DNA from: Microbispora corallina
GTDB taxonomy: Bacteria > Actinomycetota > Actinomycetes > Streptosporangiales > Streptosporangiaceae
Direction: 5' to 3'
Length of the DNA stretch: 64,000 nucleotides
Assembly: GCF_016863035.1 (NCBI RefSeq)
Contig: NZ_BOOC01000022.1
Coordinates: forward strand, 124,001 to 188,000
Of the stretch, positions 1 through 10,679 are shown piece after piece. Position 1 is the stretch's first letter. Each line of letters begins with the position of its first letter. The notes below the pieces were generated by a model. The model was not told where the DNA came from. It searched no databases and saw only the letters and a list, made by a program, of their open reading frames with translations. The position numbers and the translations under genes were made by a program.

Positions 1-50
1 CCTGTGGAAAACCCCGTGGGCACAGGCGCCGGAGGCGGGATATCCACAGG
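1..50. promoter_or_regulatory. inverted pair of DnaA-box-like sites upstream of tex
   Basis: An 8-bp inverted repeat has arms CCTGTGGA (1-8) and TCCACAGG (43-50). Each arm lies in a 9-mer one mismatch from the DnaA box TTATCCACA: ATATCCACA at 40-48, and TTTTCCACA on the reverse strand at the left arm. The pair lies about 65 bp before tex. No other oriC feature is visible, so it may be a minor DnaA site or chance. Confidence 0.3.
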
Positions 51-114
51 CCGGGCGAGGGGGCCGGTTGATCCGGCAGAATGAGAGCCCTCCCGGAAGA
101 AGGCGGACAGGATC

Positions 115-2481
115 GTGACGACCTCCATTCAGCAGCGGATCGCCGAAGAGCTCGGTGTGCGCGAGAGCCAGGTGACCGCGGCCGTGGACCTGCTCGACGG
201 CGGGGCCACGGTGCCGTTCATCGCCCGCTACCGCAAGGAGGCGACGGGCGCGCTCGACGACGCGCAGCTTCGCACGCTGGAGGAGCGGCTGCGCTACCTG
301 CGCGAGATGGAGGAGCGGCGGACGGCCATCCTCGACTCGATCCGATCCCAGGGCAAGCTCGACGAGGCGCTCGAGGCGCGAATCCTGGCGGCCGACTCGA
401 AGGCGCGCCTGGAGGACATCTACCTCCCGTTCAAGCCCAAGCGCCGCACGAAGGCGCAGATCGCCCGCGAGGCCGGGCTGGAGCCGCTCGCCGACGCCCT
501 GCTCGGCGACCCGTCCCTCGACCCGCAGGCCACGGCCGAGGCGTACGTCGGCGAGAGTGTGGCCGACGCGGCGGCCGCGCTGGAGGGCGCCCGGGCCATC
601 CTGGTCGAGCGTTTCGCGGAGGACGCCGACCTGATCGGCGACCTGCGTGAGCGGATGTGGGGCCGCGGTCGCCTCGTGTCGCAGGTGCGGGAGGACAAGC
701 AGGAGGCCGGGGCCAAGTTCTCCGACTACTTCGACTTCTCCGAGCCGTTCACCAAGCTGCCGTCGCACCGCATCCTGGCGATGTTCCGGGGGGAGAAGGA
801 GGAGATCCTCAGCCTCACGCTCGACCCGGCGGCCGAGGAGCCCAACGACTACGAGGCGCGGATCGCCCGGCGGTTCGGGGTGTCGGACCAGGGCCGTCCC
901 GCCGACCGGTGGCTGTCGGACACCGTCCGGTGGGCCTGGCGCACCCGCATCCTCGTCCACCTCGGCATCGACCTGCGCACCCGGCTGTTCCAGGCGGCCG
1001 AGGAGGAGGCCGTCCGCGTCTTCGCCGCCAACCTGCGCGACCTGCTGCTCGCCGCGCCCGCGGGGACCAGGCCCACGATGGGCCTCGACCCGGGGCTGCG
1101 GACGGGTGTGAAGGTGGCGGTCGTCGACGCCACGGGCAAGGTGGTGGCCACCGAGACGATCTACCCCCACGAGCCGAAGCGGCAGTGGGACCAGTCCCTC
1201 GCCGTGCTCGGGCGGCTCGCCACCCAGCACGGCGTCGAGCTCATCGCCATCGGCAACGGCACGGCCTCGCGTGAGACCGACAAGCTCGCCGGGGAACTGG
1301 TCAAGCTGATGCCGCACCTGACGAAGGTCGTGGTGTCCGAGGCGGGCGCCTCGGTCTACTCCGCCTCGGCGTACGCGTCGCAGGAGCTGCCGGGGCTCGA
1401 CGTGTCGCTGCGCGGCGCGGTGTCGATCGCCCGGCGCCTGCAGGACCCCCTGGCCGAGCTCGTGAAGATCGACCCGAAGTCGATCGGCGTGGGGCAGTAC
1501 CAGCACGACGTGTCCGAGGTGAAGCTGTCGCGCTCGCTCGACGCCGTCGTGGAGGACTGTGTGAACGGGGTCGGCGTCGACGTCAACACCGCCTCGGTGC
1601 CCCTGCTGACCCGCGTGTCCGGCATCAGCTCCGGACTCGCCGAGAACATCGTGTCCCACCGGGACGCCAACGGCCCGTTCCGCTCCCGGCAGGGGCTGAA
1701 GGAGGTGTCGCGGCTCGGCCCGAAGGCGTTCGAGCAGTGCGCCGGCTTTCTGCGCATCCCGGGCGGCGACGACCCCCTCGACGCGTCCAGCGTGCACCCC
1801 GAGGCGTACCCGGTGGTGCGCCGGATCCTGCACTCCACGGGTGGCGAGCTGCGCACGCTGATCGGCAACACGGTGGTGCTGCGCAAGATCCGGCCGGAGG
1901 AGTTCGTCGACGGCAGCTTCGGACTGCCTACCGTCACCGACATCCTCAAGGAGCTCGAGAAGCCGGGCCGCGACCCCCGTCCCGCCTTCAAGACGGCGAC
2001 CTTCAAGGAGGGCGTCGAGAAGATCTCGGACCTGACGCCCGGCATGGTGCTGGAGGGCGTGGTGACGAACGTCGCGGCGTTCGGGGCGTTCGTCGACATC
2101 GGCGTGCACCAGGACGGGCTCGTCCACGTGTCCGCCATGTCCAGCTCCTTCGTGAAGGACCCGCGCGAGGTGGTCAAGCCCGGCGACATCGTCCGGGTGA
2201 AGGTGCTCGACGTCGACATCCCGCGCAAGCGGATCTCGCTCACGCTGCGCCTGGAGGACGAGGTCGCGCGCAACGGGCAGCGGTCCGGGCAGGACGGCGA
2301 GGCCCGCGGCGGCGGACGGCAGGGCCGCCCGGGCGGGCAGCGCGACCAGTCCCGCCGGGAGCAGGGCGGATCCGGGCGTGGCAACGGCCGGGGCAACGGC
2401 CGCAACTCCGGCGCCCCCGCCGGTGGCGCCATGGCGGAGGCTCTGCGCCGGGCCGGCCTCACCGGCCCCGACTCCCGCTGA
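115..2481 (+). CDS. tex: Tex-family RNA-binding transcription accessory protein
   Basis: A 788-residue cytoplasmic nucleic-acid-binding protein of the Tex family, which is linked to transcription and RNA metabolism. Domains run in the family order. A helical N-terminal region (about 1-300) is followed by a YqgF/RNase H-like fold starting near residue 320 ([10 protein letters not shown]). Helix-hairpin-helix modules lie at about 490-560. An S1 RNA-binding domain at about 642-712 opens with GMVLEGVV and ends KRISLTL. The tail from about 715 is low-complexity, rich in Gly, Arg, Gln and Asn, and probably disordered. The GTG start at 115 follows a purine-rich GGAAGAAGG stretch and gives the usual family N-terminus. 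The gene stands alone and converges on the M20 amidohydrolase gene. Length and motifs make the call firm. Confidence 0.96.
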   Translation: MTTSIQQRIAEELGVRESQVTAAVDLLDGGATVPFIARYRKEATGALDDAQLRTLEERLRYLREMEERRTAILDSIRSQGKLDEALEARILAADSKARLEDIYLPFKPKRRTKAQIAREAGLEPLADALLGDPSLDPQATAEAYVGESVADAAAALEGARAILVERFAEDADLIGDLRERMWGRGRLVSQVREDKQEAGAKFSDYFDFSEPFTKLPSHRILAMFRGEKEEILSLTLDPAAEEPNDYEARIARRFGVSDQGRPADRWLSDTVRWAWRTRILVHLGIDLRTRLFQAAEEEAVRVFAANLRDLLLAAPAGTRPTMGLDPGLRTGVKVAVVDATGKVVATETIYPHEPKRQWDQSLAVLGRLATQHGVELIAIGNGTASRETDKLAGELVKLMPHLTKVVVSEAGASVYSASAYASQELPGLDVSLRGAVSIARRLQDPLAELVKIDPKSIGVGQYQHDVSEVKLSRSLDAVVEDCVNGVGVDVNTASVPLLTRVSGISSGLAENIVSHRDANGPFRSRQGLKEVSRLGPKAFEQCAGFLRIPGGDDPLDASSVHPEAYPVVRRILHSTGGELRTLIGNTVVLRKIRPEEFVDGSFGLPTVTDILKELEKPGRDPRPAFKTATFKEGVEKISDLTPGMVLEGVVTNVAAFGAFVDIGVHQDGLVHVSAMSSSFVKDPREVVKPGDIVRVKVLDVDIPRKRISLTLRLEDEVARNGQRSGQDGEARGGGRQGRPGGQRDQSRREQGGSGRGNGRGNGRNSGAPAGGAMAEALRRAGLTGPDSR

Positions 2482-2660
2482 CCACCCAGACCGTTCTGGA
2501 GAAGAACGCGCCGCCCTCCGGCCGCCGCACGCACACGGCGCGGCGGGCGGCGCGGAGCGCGCCGGGGCGGCGACGCAGACGGGCGGCCCGGACGGCGCCG
2601 GCGGCGCAAACGCACGGCGCCGCGCGGGGGCGCTGCCGGATGTCGAGTCGCGGTCGCCGA
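2482..2660. other. convergent intergenic spacer, no gene seen
   Basis: This GC-rich spacer separates the ends of tex and the M20 gene. A short dyad, CGTTCT-N5-AGAACG (2492-2508), lies 11 bp past the tex stop. It could fold as a weak hairpin but has no T-tract. Nothing coding is supported. Confidence 0.4.
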
Positions 2661-3952
2661 TCAGCCGGGCGGGGGCGACGTGGCGGAGGCGGCGCCGAGG
2701 AGGTCGGCGAGGACGGTGGCGAGGGCGGAGGCGCCGGTGAGGCAGTCACGCTCCTCGGCGTGCTCGTACGGCGAGTGGGACACCCCGGTCGGGTTGCGCA
2801 CGAACAGCATGGCCGTGGGAACGGCGGCCGCGAGGATCCCGGCGTCGTGTCCCGCACCCGTCGGCAAGACCGGGACCCCGCCGAGCACCCCCACCAGCCG
2901 GTCGCGCAGCGTGCCGTCGAAGGTCACAACCGGGGTGAAGGACTCCCTCGTGACCTCGGCGCCCTCCGAGGCCTCGGCGATCTCCTCCACCAGGGCGTCC
3001 ACCACCGCGGAGTCGGGCGCCCGGCAGTCGAGCCAGGCCGAGACCAGCGACGCGATCGCGTTGGTGCCGTTCGGCTCGACCCGGACGCGGCCGAAGGTGG
3101 CCAGACCCCCGGCTCTCGCGGCGCTCTCCCTGGCCGCGAGGACAGCCGCGGCGTAGCCCAGCATCGGGTCGCGGCGGTCCTCCAGCCGCGTCGTGCCGGC
3201 GTGGTTGGCCTCGCCCCGGAAGTCGAAGCGCCAGCGGCCGTGCGGCCAGATCGCCGAGGCCACCCCGACGGCGTGCGGGATGTCCGCCAGGCAGCGGCCC
3301 TGCTCGACGTGCAACTCCACGTACACGCCGATGCGGGCGAGGCGTTCGTCGTCCCGCCCGAGGGCGGACGGGTCGATCCCCGCGCCCTCCATGGCGTCCG
3401 CCATAACGAAGCCGTCGGCGTCGCGCAGCGACCTCGCGGACTCGGGGGCGAGGGCCCCGGTCATGAGCCGCGACCCGGCGCAGGCCACGCCGAACCGAGA
3501 GCCCTCCTCCTCGGCGAAGTTCACCACCGCCAGCGGCCGGCGCGGCGACACCCCCGCATCGCGCAAGGCGTCGAGTGCGGCGAACGCGGACACCACGCCC
3601 AGCGGGCCGTCGTACGCCCCCCCGTCGGGGACCGAGTCGAGGTGCGAGCCGGTGACGACGGCGTCCCCGGCGGCGGGGTCCCCGAGCCAGGCCCACTGGT
3701 TGCCGTTCCTGTCGACCTCGTACCGCAGCCCGCGGCCGCGCGCCTGCTCGGCGAACCACGCCCGGCACTCGGCGTCGGCGGCCGTCCAGGCGTGACGCCG
3801 GTAGCCGCCGGTCGCCTCGTGCCGTCCGATCGGGAGCAGGTCGCGCCACATGAGGCGGAAGCCGTCCTCCACGAGCTCGGCAGGAACCGGCGAGAGAGCC
3901 GGCTCGCCGCCGGTGCTCGCCGGCCCGGCTCCGCCTGGCTGTCCGCCTGGGC

Positions 3953-3956
<4 letters not shown>
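2661..3956 (-). CDS. M20-family amidohydrolase (allantoate amidohydrolase / N-carbamoyl amino acid hydrolase type) in hut cluster
   Basis: A 431-residue cytoplasmic metallopeptidase-fold enzyme of the allantoate amidohydrolase / carbamoylase group in peptidase family M20. Metal-site motifs are in order: [15 protein letters not shown] (His and bridging Asp), [11 protein letters not shown] (Glu pair), VELHVEQG, and the C-terminal GAGHDAG (His). The GTG start overlaps the hutU stop by 4 bp (GTGA), so the two are very likely translationally coupled. Members beside hutU are usually labelled allantoate amidohydrolases. Position suggests a role late in histidine breakdown, for example deacylation of N-formyl- or N-formimino-glutamate (inference). 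No hutI, hutF or hutG is visible in the window. The substrate cannot be read from sequence. The family call is secure and the role is not. Confidence 0.85.
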
Positions 3957-5623
<1,667 letters not shown>

Positions 5624-5668
5624 GTCCCCTCCTCCGAAAGCTCCCGTGTCCGACCCCGGCCACGGAGA

Positions 5669-5706
5669 ATTCATTTATTCACCGATATCGCGTATGAATA
5701 TCTTCA
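5669..5706. promoter_or_regulatory. clustered ATTCA/TGAAT half-sites ahead of hutU
   Basis: A locally AT-rich stretch in the hutU leader carries ATTCA at 5669-5673 and 5677-5681 and TGAAT at 5695-5699. A TGAA-N4-TTCA dyad (5695-5706) runs into the RpiR stop codon. The same half-sites form a dyad before the lyase gene at 8401-8416. They are candidate operators for the RpiR regulator (inference). Confidence 0.4.
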
Positions 5707-6750
5707 GTCAACGGGCTGGTCGATGAACAGCCCCCGCGAGGCCGCCGACAGCTCGAAGGCCTCCAGCCGGGCCTGGGCGCCGGGCAAGGCGTCGCACATC
5801 AGCTCCAGCAGCACCCGCCCGAGCACCATCGGCGCGCAGGCGGTGTCGAACACCAGCCGGGTGCCGACCGGCGCCGTCAGCAGCACGTCGGACAGCTCCG
5901 CCAGGGCGGTCAGGGCGCCGGCGGCGACGGTCACCACGCTCAGCCCGGCGGCCCGGGCCGCCGCCAGCGCGTCGAGCAGCTCGGACGGGTGCCGGGGCAG
6001 CGCGAAGCACAGCAGCGCGCCCGCCCCCGCGGCGGCCGCCTGCTCGATCCGGTCGGCCAGCAGGGAGCCCCCCTCGTCCAGCAGCCGTACGTCGGGGTGG
6101 ATCTTCGCGGCGAAGTACGCGAACGCGGCGGCCTCGGCCGCGGCGGCGCGCAGGCCGAGCACGGGGAGCGGCCGGGACGCGGCCAGCGTCCGTGCGGCCT
6201 CCGCCACCGGTGCCGGGTCGGCGAGCAGCGCCCACACCTGCCCCAGGTTGGCGATCTCGGCCTCGACCGCGCGCTGGAGCTCGTTCGCCGCGTGCCGCCG
6301 AGATCGCCCGTCCGGCCCGGCGACGTCCGGCCCAGCAAGGTCCGGCCCAGCAAGGTCCGGCCCGGCAAGGTCCGGCAGCAGCCCGCCCCGACTCGGCCGC
6401 GCATCGCCCAGGCCCGCCGCGCCCGGCTGCCCGTGCCCCAGCCCCGCCGCGCCCATGAAGGCGCCCAGACCTATCTCGCCCGGCCGGCCCCCGTCCGTCC
6501 CCGCCTCGTGCAGGCCCACCTGGCGCAGCCGCCGCCGCAGCTCGGGGTAGCCCTCGAAGCCGAGCGCCGTCGCGAAGCGTGTGACGGACGGCTGGCTGAC
6601 CCCGGCCAGCTCCGCCACCTCGACGCTCGACAGGAACGGCGCGTCCGCGGCGTGCTGGACCAGGCAATGGGCGATCCGGCGCTGGACGGGCGTCAGCCGC
6701 CGCCCCTCGAACAGGCGCAGCATGCGCGCCCGGACGTCGTCTCCGGTCAT
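5704..6750 (-). CDS. MurR/RpiR-family transcriptional regulator with a pentapeptide-repeat linker
   Basis: A 348-residue regulator of the RpiR family: an N-terminal helix-turn-helix (about 1-75, VAELAGVSQPSVTRFATALG) joined to a C-terminal SIS sugar-isomerase-like sensor domain (about 150-330). The ATG at 6750 is preceded by GAGGAGAGGA; an upstream in-frame start lacks a ribosome site. Between the domains is an unusual 50-60 residue Gly/Ala/Pro linker containing four successive units of LAGPD/VAGPD type. These are encoded by 15-bp tandem repeats at 6316-6376. The gene sits between the lyase and hutU on one strand, so it probably controls this cluster. SIS ligands are usually phosphosugars; RpiR proteins controlling hut genes may sense something else (inference). 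Confidence 0.9.
   Translation of the reverse strand: MTGDDVRARMLRLFEGRRLTPVQRRIAHCLVQHAADAPFLSSVEVAELAGVSQPSVTRFATALGFEGYPELRRRLRQVGLHEAGTDGGRPGEIGLGAFMGAAGLGHGQPGAAGLGDARPSRGGLLPDLAGPDLAGPDLAGPDVAGPDGRSRRHAANELQRAVEAEIANLGQVWALLADPAPVAEAARTLAASRPLPVLGLRAAAAEAAAFAYFAAKIHPDVRLLDEGGSLLADRIEQAAAAGAGALLCFALPRHPSELLDALAAARAAGLSVVTVAAGALTALAELSDVLLTAPVGTRLVFDTACAPMVLGRVLLELMCDALPGAQARLEAFELSAASRGLFIDQPVD
6316..6376. repeat. 15-bp tandem repeat inside the RpiR gene
   Basis: The unit CAGCAAGGTCCGGCC is repeated nearly exactly, with diverged copies on each side. It encodes repeated L/V-A-G-P-D in the linker between the HTH and SIS domains. Length is a multiple of three, so copy-number change would keep the frame. 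Confidence 0.75.
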
Positions 6751-6830
6751 TCCTCTCCTCGGTCGGGGGCGGTGAGGCACAAGGGCGCAAGGGGCACAAG
6801 GCGTCGGGGGCACACCGCACCAGGCATCCG

Positions 6831-8357
6831 TCACAGGTCAGCGAGCCGGTCGAGCAGGGCGGTCGCGGCGGCCACGTCGGCGGTCAGCGGGCGGTCGGCC
6901 ATCGATGGGTCGAGCGCGGCGTCGGCCAGGGCGAAGGCACGCCCGGCCGGCACGGACAGATCCTGCCAGACCGGGTCCTTGTCGCACTCTCCCATCGGCC
7001 GGACGGCGTGGTGCTGCCGCAGTGCCCGTACGGCGGCGACCAGTTCGCAGCCGAGCACGACGCGGTAGGCGTCGGCGGCGCGCAGCGTCTGGCGGGCCGA
7101 CTGCGTCGCGAAGCTCGCCGCCTCCTCCACGCCGCGGGACAGCACGGCGTGGCCGAGCGTCGCGGGACCGGCCTCGCCCCACAGGGCGGCGAGCGCGGCG
7201 TTGGCGCTGTACTCGAGGATCAGCACCCCCGACCCGGCCGGCACGTCGTCGGCCAGGAACGGCCGCAGGCCGGTGACGGCGGGCTCGAACAGTGCCGACA
7301 GGCGGGCGGCCGACAGGCGGGCCGTCTGCAGGAGGGCGGGCCGCAGGTGGTCGAGCGCGAGCGCGAGATGGGCGGCGTAGAAGCCGCCATGGTGGTAGGC
7401 CGCCGGGCCGCCGCCGGGGCCGTCCGGGCTGATCAGCGGGTTCTCCGCGGCCGCGTTCAGGTCGACCGCGAGCACGTCGTCCAGCGCGGCGCACGCGTCG
7501 AGGGCGGCGCCGTGCACCTGCGGGAAGCACCGCAGCGCGTACGGGTCCTGCACCCGGTCGGCGGGCGGGGCCGGCCGGTCGGCGGCGCCGATGAGACGCC
7601 GGATCTCGGCGGCCGCCCTGATCGACCCGGCATGCGGGCGGCGGGCGTGCACGGGGGCGGCGAACGCCTCGGCCGATCCCCGCACGGCGAGCAGCGACAG
7701 CGCGGTGACCGCGCAGGACGCCTGGAGGAGCCGCCCGAGGTCCTGGCGGGCCAGCGCCGCCTGCCCCAGGCAGAGGGCGTTGCTGCTCATCAGCGCCAGC
7801 GCGTCACCGGTCTCCAGGCCGACCGGGGGCGGCGGGGTCCCCTCCCCCTGCCAGGGCAGCTCTCCGGCGAGGGCGAGCCCGAGCCCGGCCAGGGCGGACA
7901 GGTCGCCGGTGCCGACCGCGCCGTACTCGTGGATCTCCGGGTGCACGCCCGCGTTGAGCGCCAGGGCGAGGGCCTGGACGACGGCGGGCCGGACCCCGGA
8001 TCCGCCCGCCAGGAGCTGGTTCAGGCGGACCGCCATCATGGCCCTGACCTGTCGGGCGGGCAGCGCCGTCCCGGCGCCGCCCGCGTGGCTGCGCAGGAGC
8101 CGCGCCCCGTGGGTTGCCGCGTCCTTCGGGTCCACCTCGACCGTGCGGTTGGCCCCGACTCCGGTGCTGCGGCCGTAGACCCGGCCGGAGGCCGTCAGCT
8201 GGGCCGCCCTGGCCCAGGCGTCCCCGGCCTCCCGTACGGCCCGCGGGTCGAGCGTCACCGCCGCGCCCCCGGCGATGCGCGCCACGGCCTCGCCGGTCAG
8301 GCCGCGCCCGTCGAGAGCCACCGGCGGGACCGTCCCGCCGGTCACCGGAGACGCCAT
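6831..8357 (-). CDS. HAL/PAL-family aromatic amino acid ammonia-lyase homologue lacking the Ala-Ser-Gly MIO triad
   Basis: A 508-residue protein with the histidine/phenylalanine ammonia-lyase fold. Family blocks seen: VYGRSTGVGANR (canonical YGVNTGFG loop), RSHAGG, RLNQLLAGGSGVRP, DPYALRCFPQVHGA (canonical YSLRCQPQV), LNAAAENPL, and a C-terminal SFATQSARQT block. Where HAL enzymes carry GSVGASGDL, this protein has GAVGTGDL (residues 146-153). It is one residue shorter and lacks the Ala-Ser-Gly that cyclises to the MIO electrophile. Location with hutU and RpiR suggests histidine catabolism, but the missing triad makes ordinary lyase activity doubtful. The ATG at 8357 follows a dyad-containing AT-rich leader. 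The frame is also open upstream into the methyltransferase/DCC gene, so a fused product is possible. Confidence 0.8.
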   Translation of the reverse strand: MASPVTGGTVPPVALDGRGLTGEAVARIAGGAAVTLDPRAVREAGDAWARAAQLTASGRVYGRSTGVGANRTVEVDPKDAATHGARLLRSHAGGAGTALPARQVRAMMAVRLNQLLAGGSGVRPAVVQALALALNAGVHPEIHEYGAVGTGDLSALAGLGLALAGELPWQGEGTPPPPVGLETGDALALMSSNALCLGQAALARQDLGRLLQASCAVTALSLLAVRGSAEAFAAPVHARRPHAGSIRAAAEIRRLIGAADRPAPPADRVQDPYALRCFPQVHGAALDACAALDDVLAVDLNAAAENPLISPDGPGGGPAAYHHGGFYAAHLALALDHLRPALLQTARLSAARLSALFEPAVTGLRPFLADDVPAGSGVLILEYSANAALAALWGEAGPATLGHAVLSRGVEEAASFATQSARQTLRAADAYRVVLGCELVAAVRALRQHHAVRPMGECDKDPVWQDLSVPAGRAFALADAALDPSMADRPLTADVAAATALLDRLADL

Positions 8358-9713
8358 GGCGCTCGACCTCCCCGCACCCGCCACGAGCAGGCGGCTCGCA
8401 TGAATGAACCTATTCAGGCAGAGTCTGCCCGGGGCGGGCCGCGGCGGCAAGGGCGCCCGCTCCAGGAGTCCCCCGAGGCCTCCCGGCGGCGACGCGGGCA
8501 GGTCCCGGGGTCCGGCGCCCAGGGCGTCGGCGCAGACCTGGGCGAACCACCCGATCCCCGGTAGCAGGAGCACCCAGCCGGCCAGTGCCCAACCGAGGTG
8601 GAGGTGCCCGGCCGCATGAGCGAAGGCCGCCACGCCCTCGGCTCGCAGGCCGTCGGCCCGCTCGTACGTCATCCGCCGAGGCCGTCCGGGGTGGGCCTCG
8701 GCCGGCAGCACGCGCAGCCGGACGGGACGGCGGCGGGCGATCCACCACCCGAGGGGACGGCACAGGTCGCAGGTCGAGGAGACGTGGACCACGGCCTCCG
8801 GCATGACGGCGGCCGGACGGAGCCGGGGCAGCCAGGGGCGCACGCGCCGCCGGTAGGCCGCCCAGTCGTCCCCGTGTCGTTCGGCGAGCCGCAGGCCCTC
8901 GTGCCAGGCCGCCAGCCCCGCGCCGTACGCGACGGCCGAGGCGGCCGCCAGCAGGAAGCGGCCGTCCAGCGCGCCGAGGAGCGCGTAGACGGCGGCGATC
9001 GAGACCTGCATGGGATTGCGCACGTACGCGTACGGCCCACCGGTGACGAGTCGCGGCGGCGGGTCGTACGGCAGGGGTGTGCCGCCGCCGGCGGTGGCGA
9101 ACTCCCGCGCCGCGGCGACGCCCAGCACCATGGGGACCGCGACGACCTGGACGGCCAGGCCGCACAGCCAGGCCGGCTGCCGCCACACCCCGGTGAGCGC
9201 CACCGGCACCGCCACCATGAGCCCCCCGGCGAGCACCACCTGGAGGGCCGCGCGCGCGGCCAGGCGGCGTCCCTCGCTCGTCCACCGGGCGAGCAGGAGC
9301 CCCGGGACCAGGCCCAGCGCGACCGCGAGCGCCTCCCCCAGCAGCCAGCCCCTCCCGAGCACGACGAGCGGCCGCGCGATCGGCATGAACGCCAGGTCCA
9401 GCCAGACGAGAACGGCCGCCGTGAGCGGGACCGGGAGCCGGGAGGCGGCGTGCGCGGGCAGCGCGCCCCACAGGAGGGCCCAGCCGAGCAGCACGTCGAC
9501 GGGCACGCCCGCGACGACCGCTCCCTCGGCGCCGAACCTCCACCAGCCCGCCCCGAGCGCGACCGCGTTGACGAGGGACAGCGCGAGCAGGTTCCACGCC
9601 GTGGCGAGGATCATCGCGGCGACCGCCCTCTCCGAGGGCGGCCGCACGGCCGCGGCCACCCACACGGCGGCGAGCGGCGCGAACATGGCCAGCGCCCGTT
9701 CGGCCGCGATCAC
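8358..9713 (-). CDS. polytopic ICMT-like methyltransferase fused to a DCC-type thiol-disulfide domain; no stop before the lyase
   Basis: The protein begins with GTG at 9713, overlapping the preceding stop (GTGA). About 230 residues of hydrophobic segments are followed by the isoprenylcysteine-carboxyl-methyltransferase-like signature GGPYAYVRNPMQ and a DDWAAYRRRVRPWLPR tail. From about residue 310 a second domain resembles DCC-family thiol-disulfide oxidoreductases, with a CDLC redox pair and a terminal LLLPGIGWFAQ helix. No stop codon follows in this frame: the reading runs through 8358 into the lyase. The other two frames end at a TGAATAG around 8406-8412. Either this is a true 960-residue fusion or one indel hides the stop. 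The end given here is the base before the lyase ATG. Confidence 0.7.
8401..8416. promoter_or_regulatory. dyad TGAAT-N6-ATTCA before the lyase
   Basis: TGAATGAACCTATTCA is a 5-bp-arm dyad in an AT-rich pocket about 45 bp upstream of the lyase ATG. It shares half-sites with the hutU leader (5669-5706). It looks like an operator and argues that the lyase has its own promoter here, despite the open frame. Confidence 0.45.
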
Positions 9714-10597
9714 GGGACGAACGCGGCGGCGAGGTAGCCGGCCGCCTCGGAGAGGGCGTACCGCTGGAGGGGGCCGAAGTACCAGCCCGGGTCGAAGGTG
9801 CGGCGGTAGCGCAGCGTCACCTCGAGCCGGCCGTCCCCCCACCGGAACTCGGCCGCGTGCAGATCGAGCCACCGGGCCAGCGTGGTGTCGCGCTCCACCC
9901 CGAAGACGGCCAGGCCGGGCCCGCGGGAGACCACGCGGAGCGTCATGCTCCGCGGCTCCAGCGGCGCTCCGATGCCGAGCGACCGGCGGGGGGTGAAGAC
10001 GACGGTCCGCGCGTCCCCGGCGGCGAGCCCGAGTCCCTCGGACCGGACCGGCCGGGGGAAGCCCAGCCGCAGGAACGGCGAGGTCACCGGCCCGAAGCGC
10101 GGCGACCCGGCGAGGGCGGCCTCGACGTCGGTCCCGGGCGCCACCGCCCGGACCGCGGTCACCTCCCCCTCTCTGGGCAGCGAGGTCGCCGGGGTGGCGC
10201 CCTCCAGGGCGACGGCGAGCAGCAGGGGCGCGACCACGAGGGACGCGTTCCTCCGCCCGGTGTCCCGGCGCATCCAGTCGACGGCCAGCCCGACGACCAG
10301 GCCGACCAGGTAGAAGAGCGGGGCCGCCATCAGCAGGCACACGACGCCCTCGCCCAGCAGCGGCCCGGCCAGCGCCAGCCCGATGGTGATCGTCGCCATG
10401 ATCAGGCCGGTGCAGGTGCGCGCCCTGGCCGTCAGCGCCACCGTGATCGCGATCACCGCCGGGACGCCCACGTAGAACAGGGAGGTCTGCTGCAGGCCGT
10501 TCGCCTCCAGGACCTGGTAGAGGCCGAGGGCGGCGAACAGCCCGGCCAGGACGCCGGCCAGCGTCAGGCGGGCCCTCCATCCGGGTTCGAGACGCAT
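9710..10597 (-). CDS. membrane protein of unknown function, translationally coupled to the methyltransferase/DCC gene
   Basis: A 295-residue protein I cannot place firmly. Four or five hydrophobic segments fill residues 10-160 (for example LTLAGVLAGLFAALGLYQVL and GLVVGLAVDW). The C-terminal 130 residues look soluble, with a conserved-looking stretch RYRRTFDPGWYFGPLQRYALSEAAGYL that recalls SRPBCC-like proteins (weak impression). The ATG at 10597 is preceded by GAAGGGG, better than the GTG at 10612. Its stop overlaps the next start by 4 bp. It diverges from a TetR gene across an 82-bp region with a TTTAA dyad, so it is the likely target of that repressor. Confidence 0.75.
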   Translation of the reverse strand: MRLEPGWRARLTLAGVLAGLFAALGLYQVLEANGLQQTSLFYVGVPAVIAITVALTARARTCTGLIMATITIGLALAGPLLGEGVVCLLMAAPLFYLVGLVVGLAVDWMRRDTGRRNASLVVAPLLLAVALEGATPATSLPREGEVTAVRAVAPGTDVEAALAGSPRFGPVTSPFLRLGFPRPVRSEGLGLAAGDARTVVFTPRRSLGIGAPLEPRSMTLRVVSRGPGLAVFGVERDTTLARWLDLHAAEFRWGDGRLEVTLRYRRTFDPGWYFGPLQRYALSEAAGYLAAAFVP

Positions 10598-10619
10598 GCG
10601 CGACCCCTTCACCGATCGA

Positions 10620-10637
10620 TTTAACCAAGTGATTAAA
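10620..10637. promoter_or_regulatory. TetR-type operator TTTAA-N8-TTAAA
   Basis: TTTAACCAAGTGATTAAA is an 18-bp inverted repeat in the divergent region between the membrane-protein operon and the TetR gene. It is unusually AT-rich for this DNA. It is a likely autoregulatory operator. Confidence 0.55.
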
Positions 10638-10679
10638 CCGTATGCTGAACGCCTGGCGGGATGTCAAGGGGAGGATCAC

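Noticed and set aside
2378..2857. Frames across the tex/M20 gap on both strands
   Set aside because: They are low-complexity Ala/Arg/Gly translations of GC-rich DNA overlapping the two real genes, with no motif or ribosome site.
8410..9663. 417-codon minus-strand frame overlapping the methyltransferase/DCC gene
   Set aside because: Arg/Gly/Ala/Pro-rich shadow in another frame of a gene with clear family motifs.
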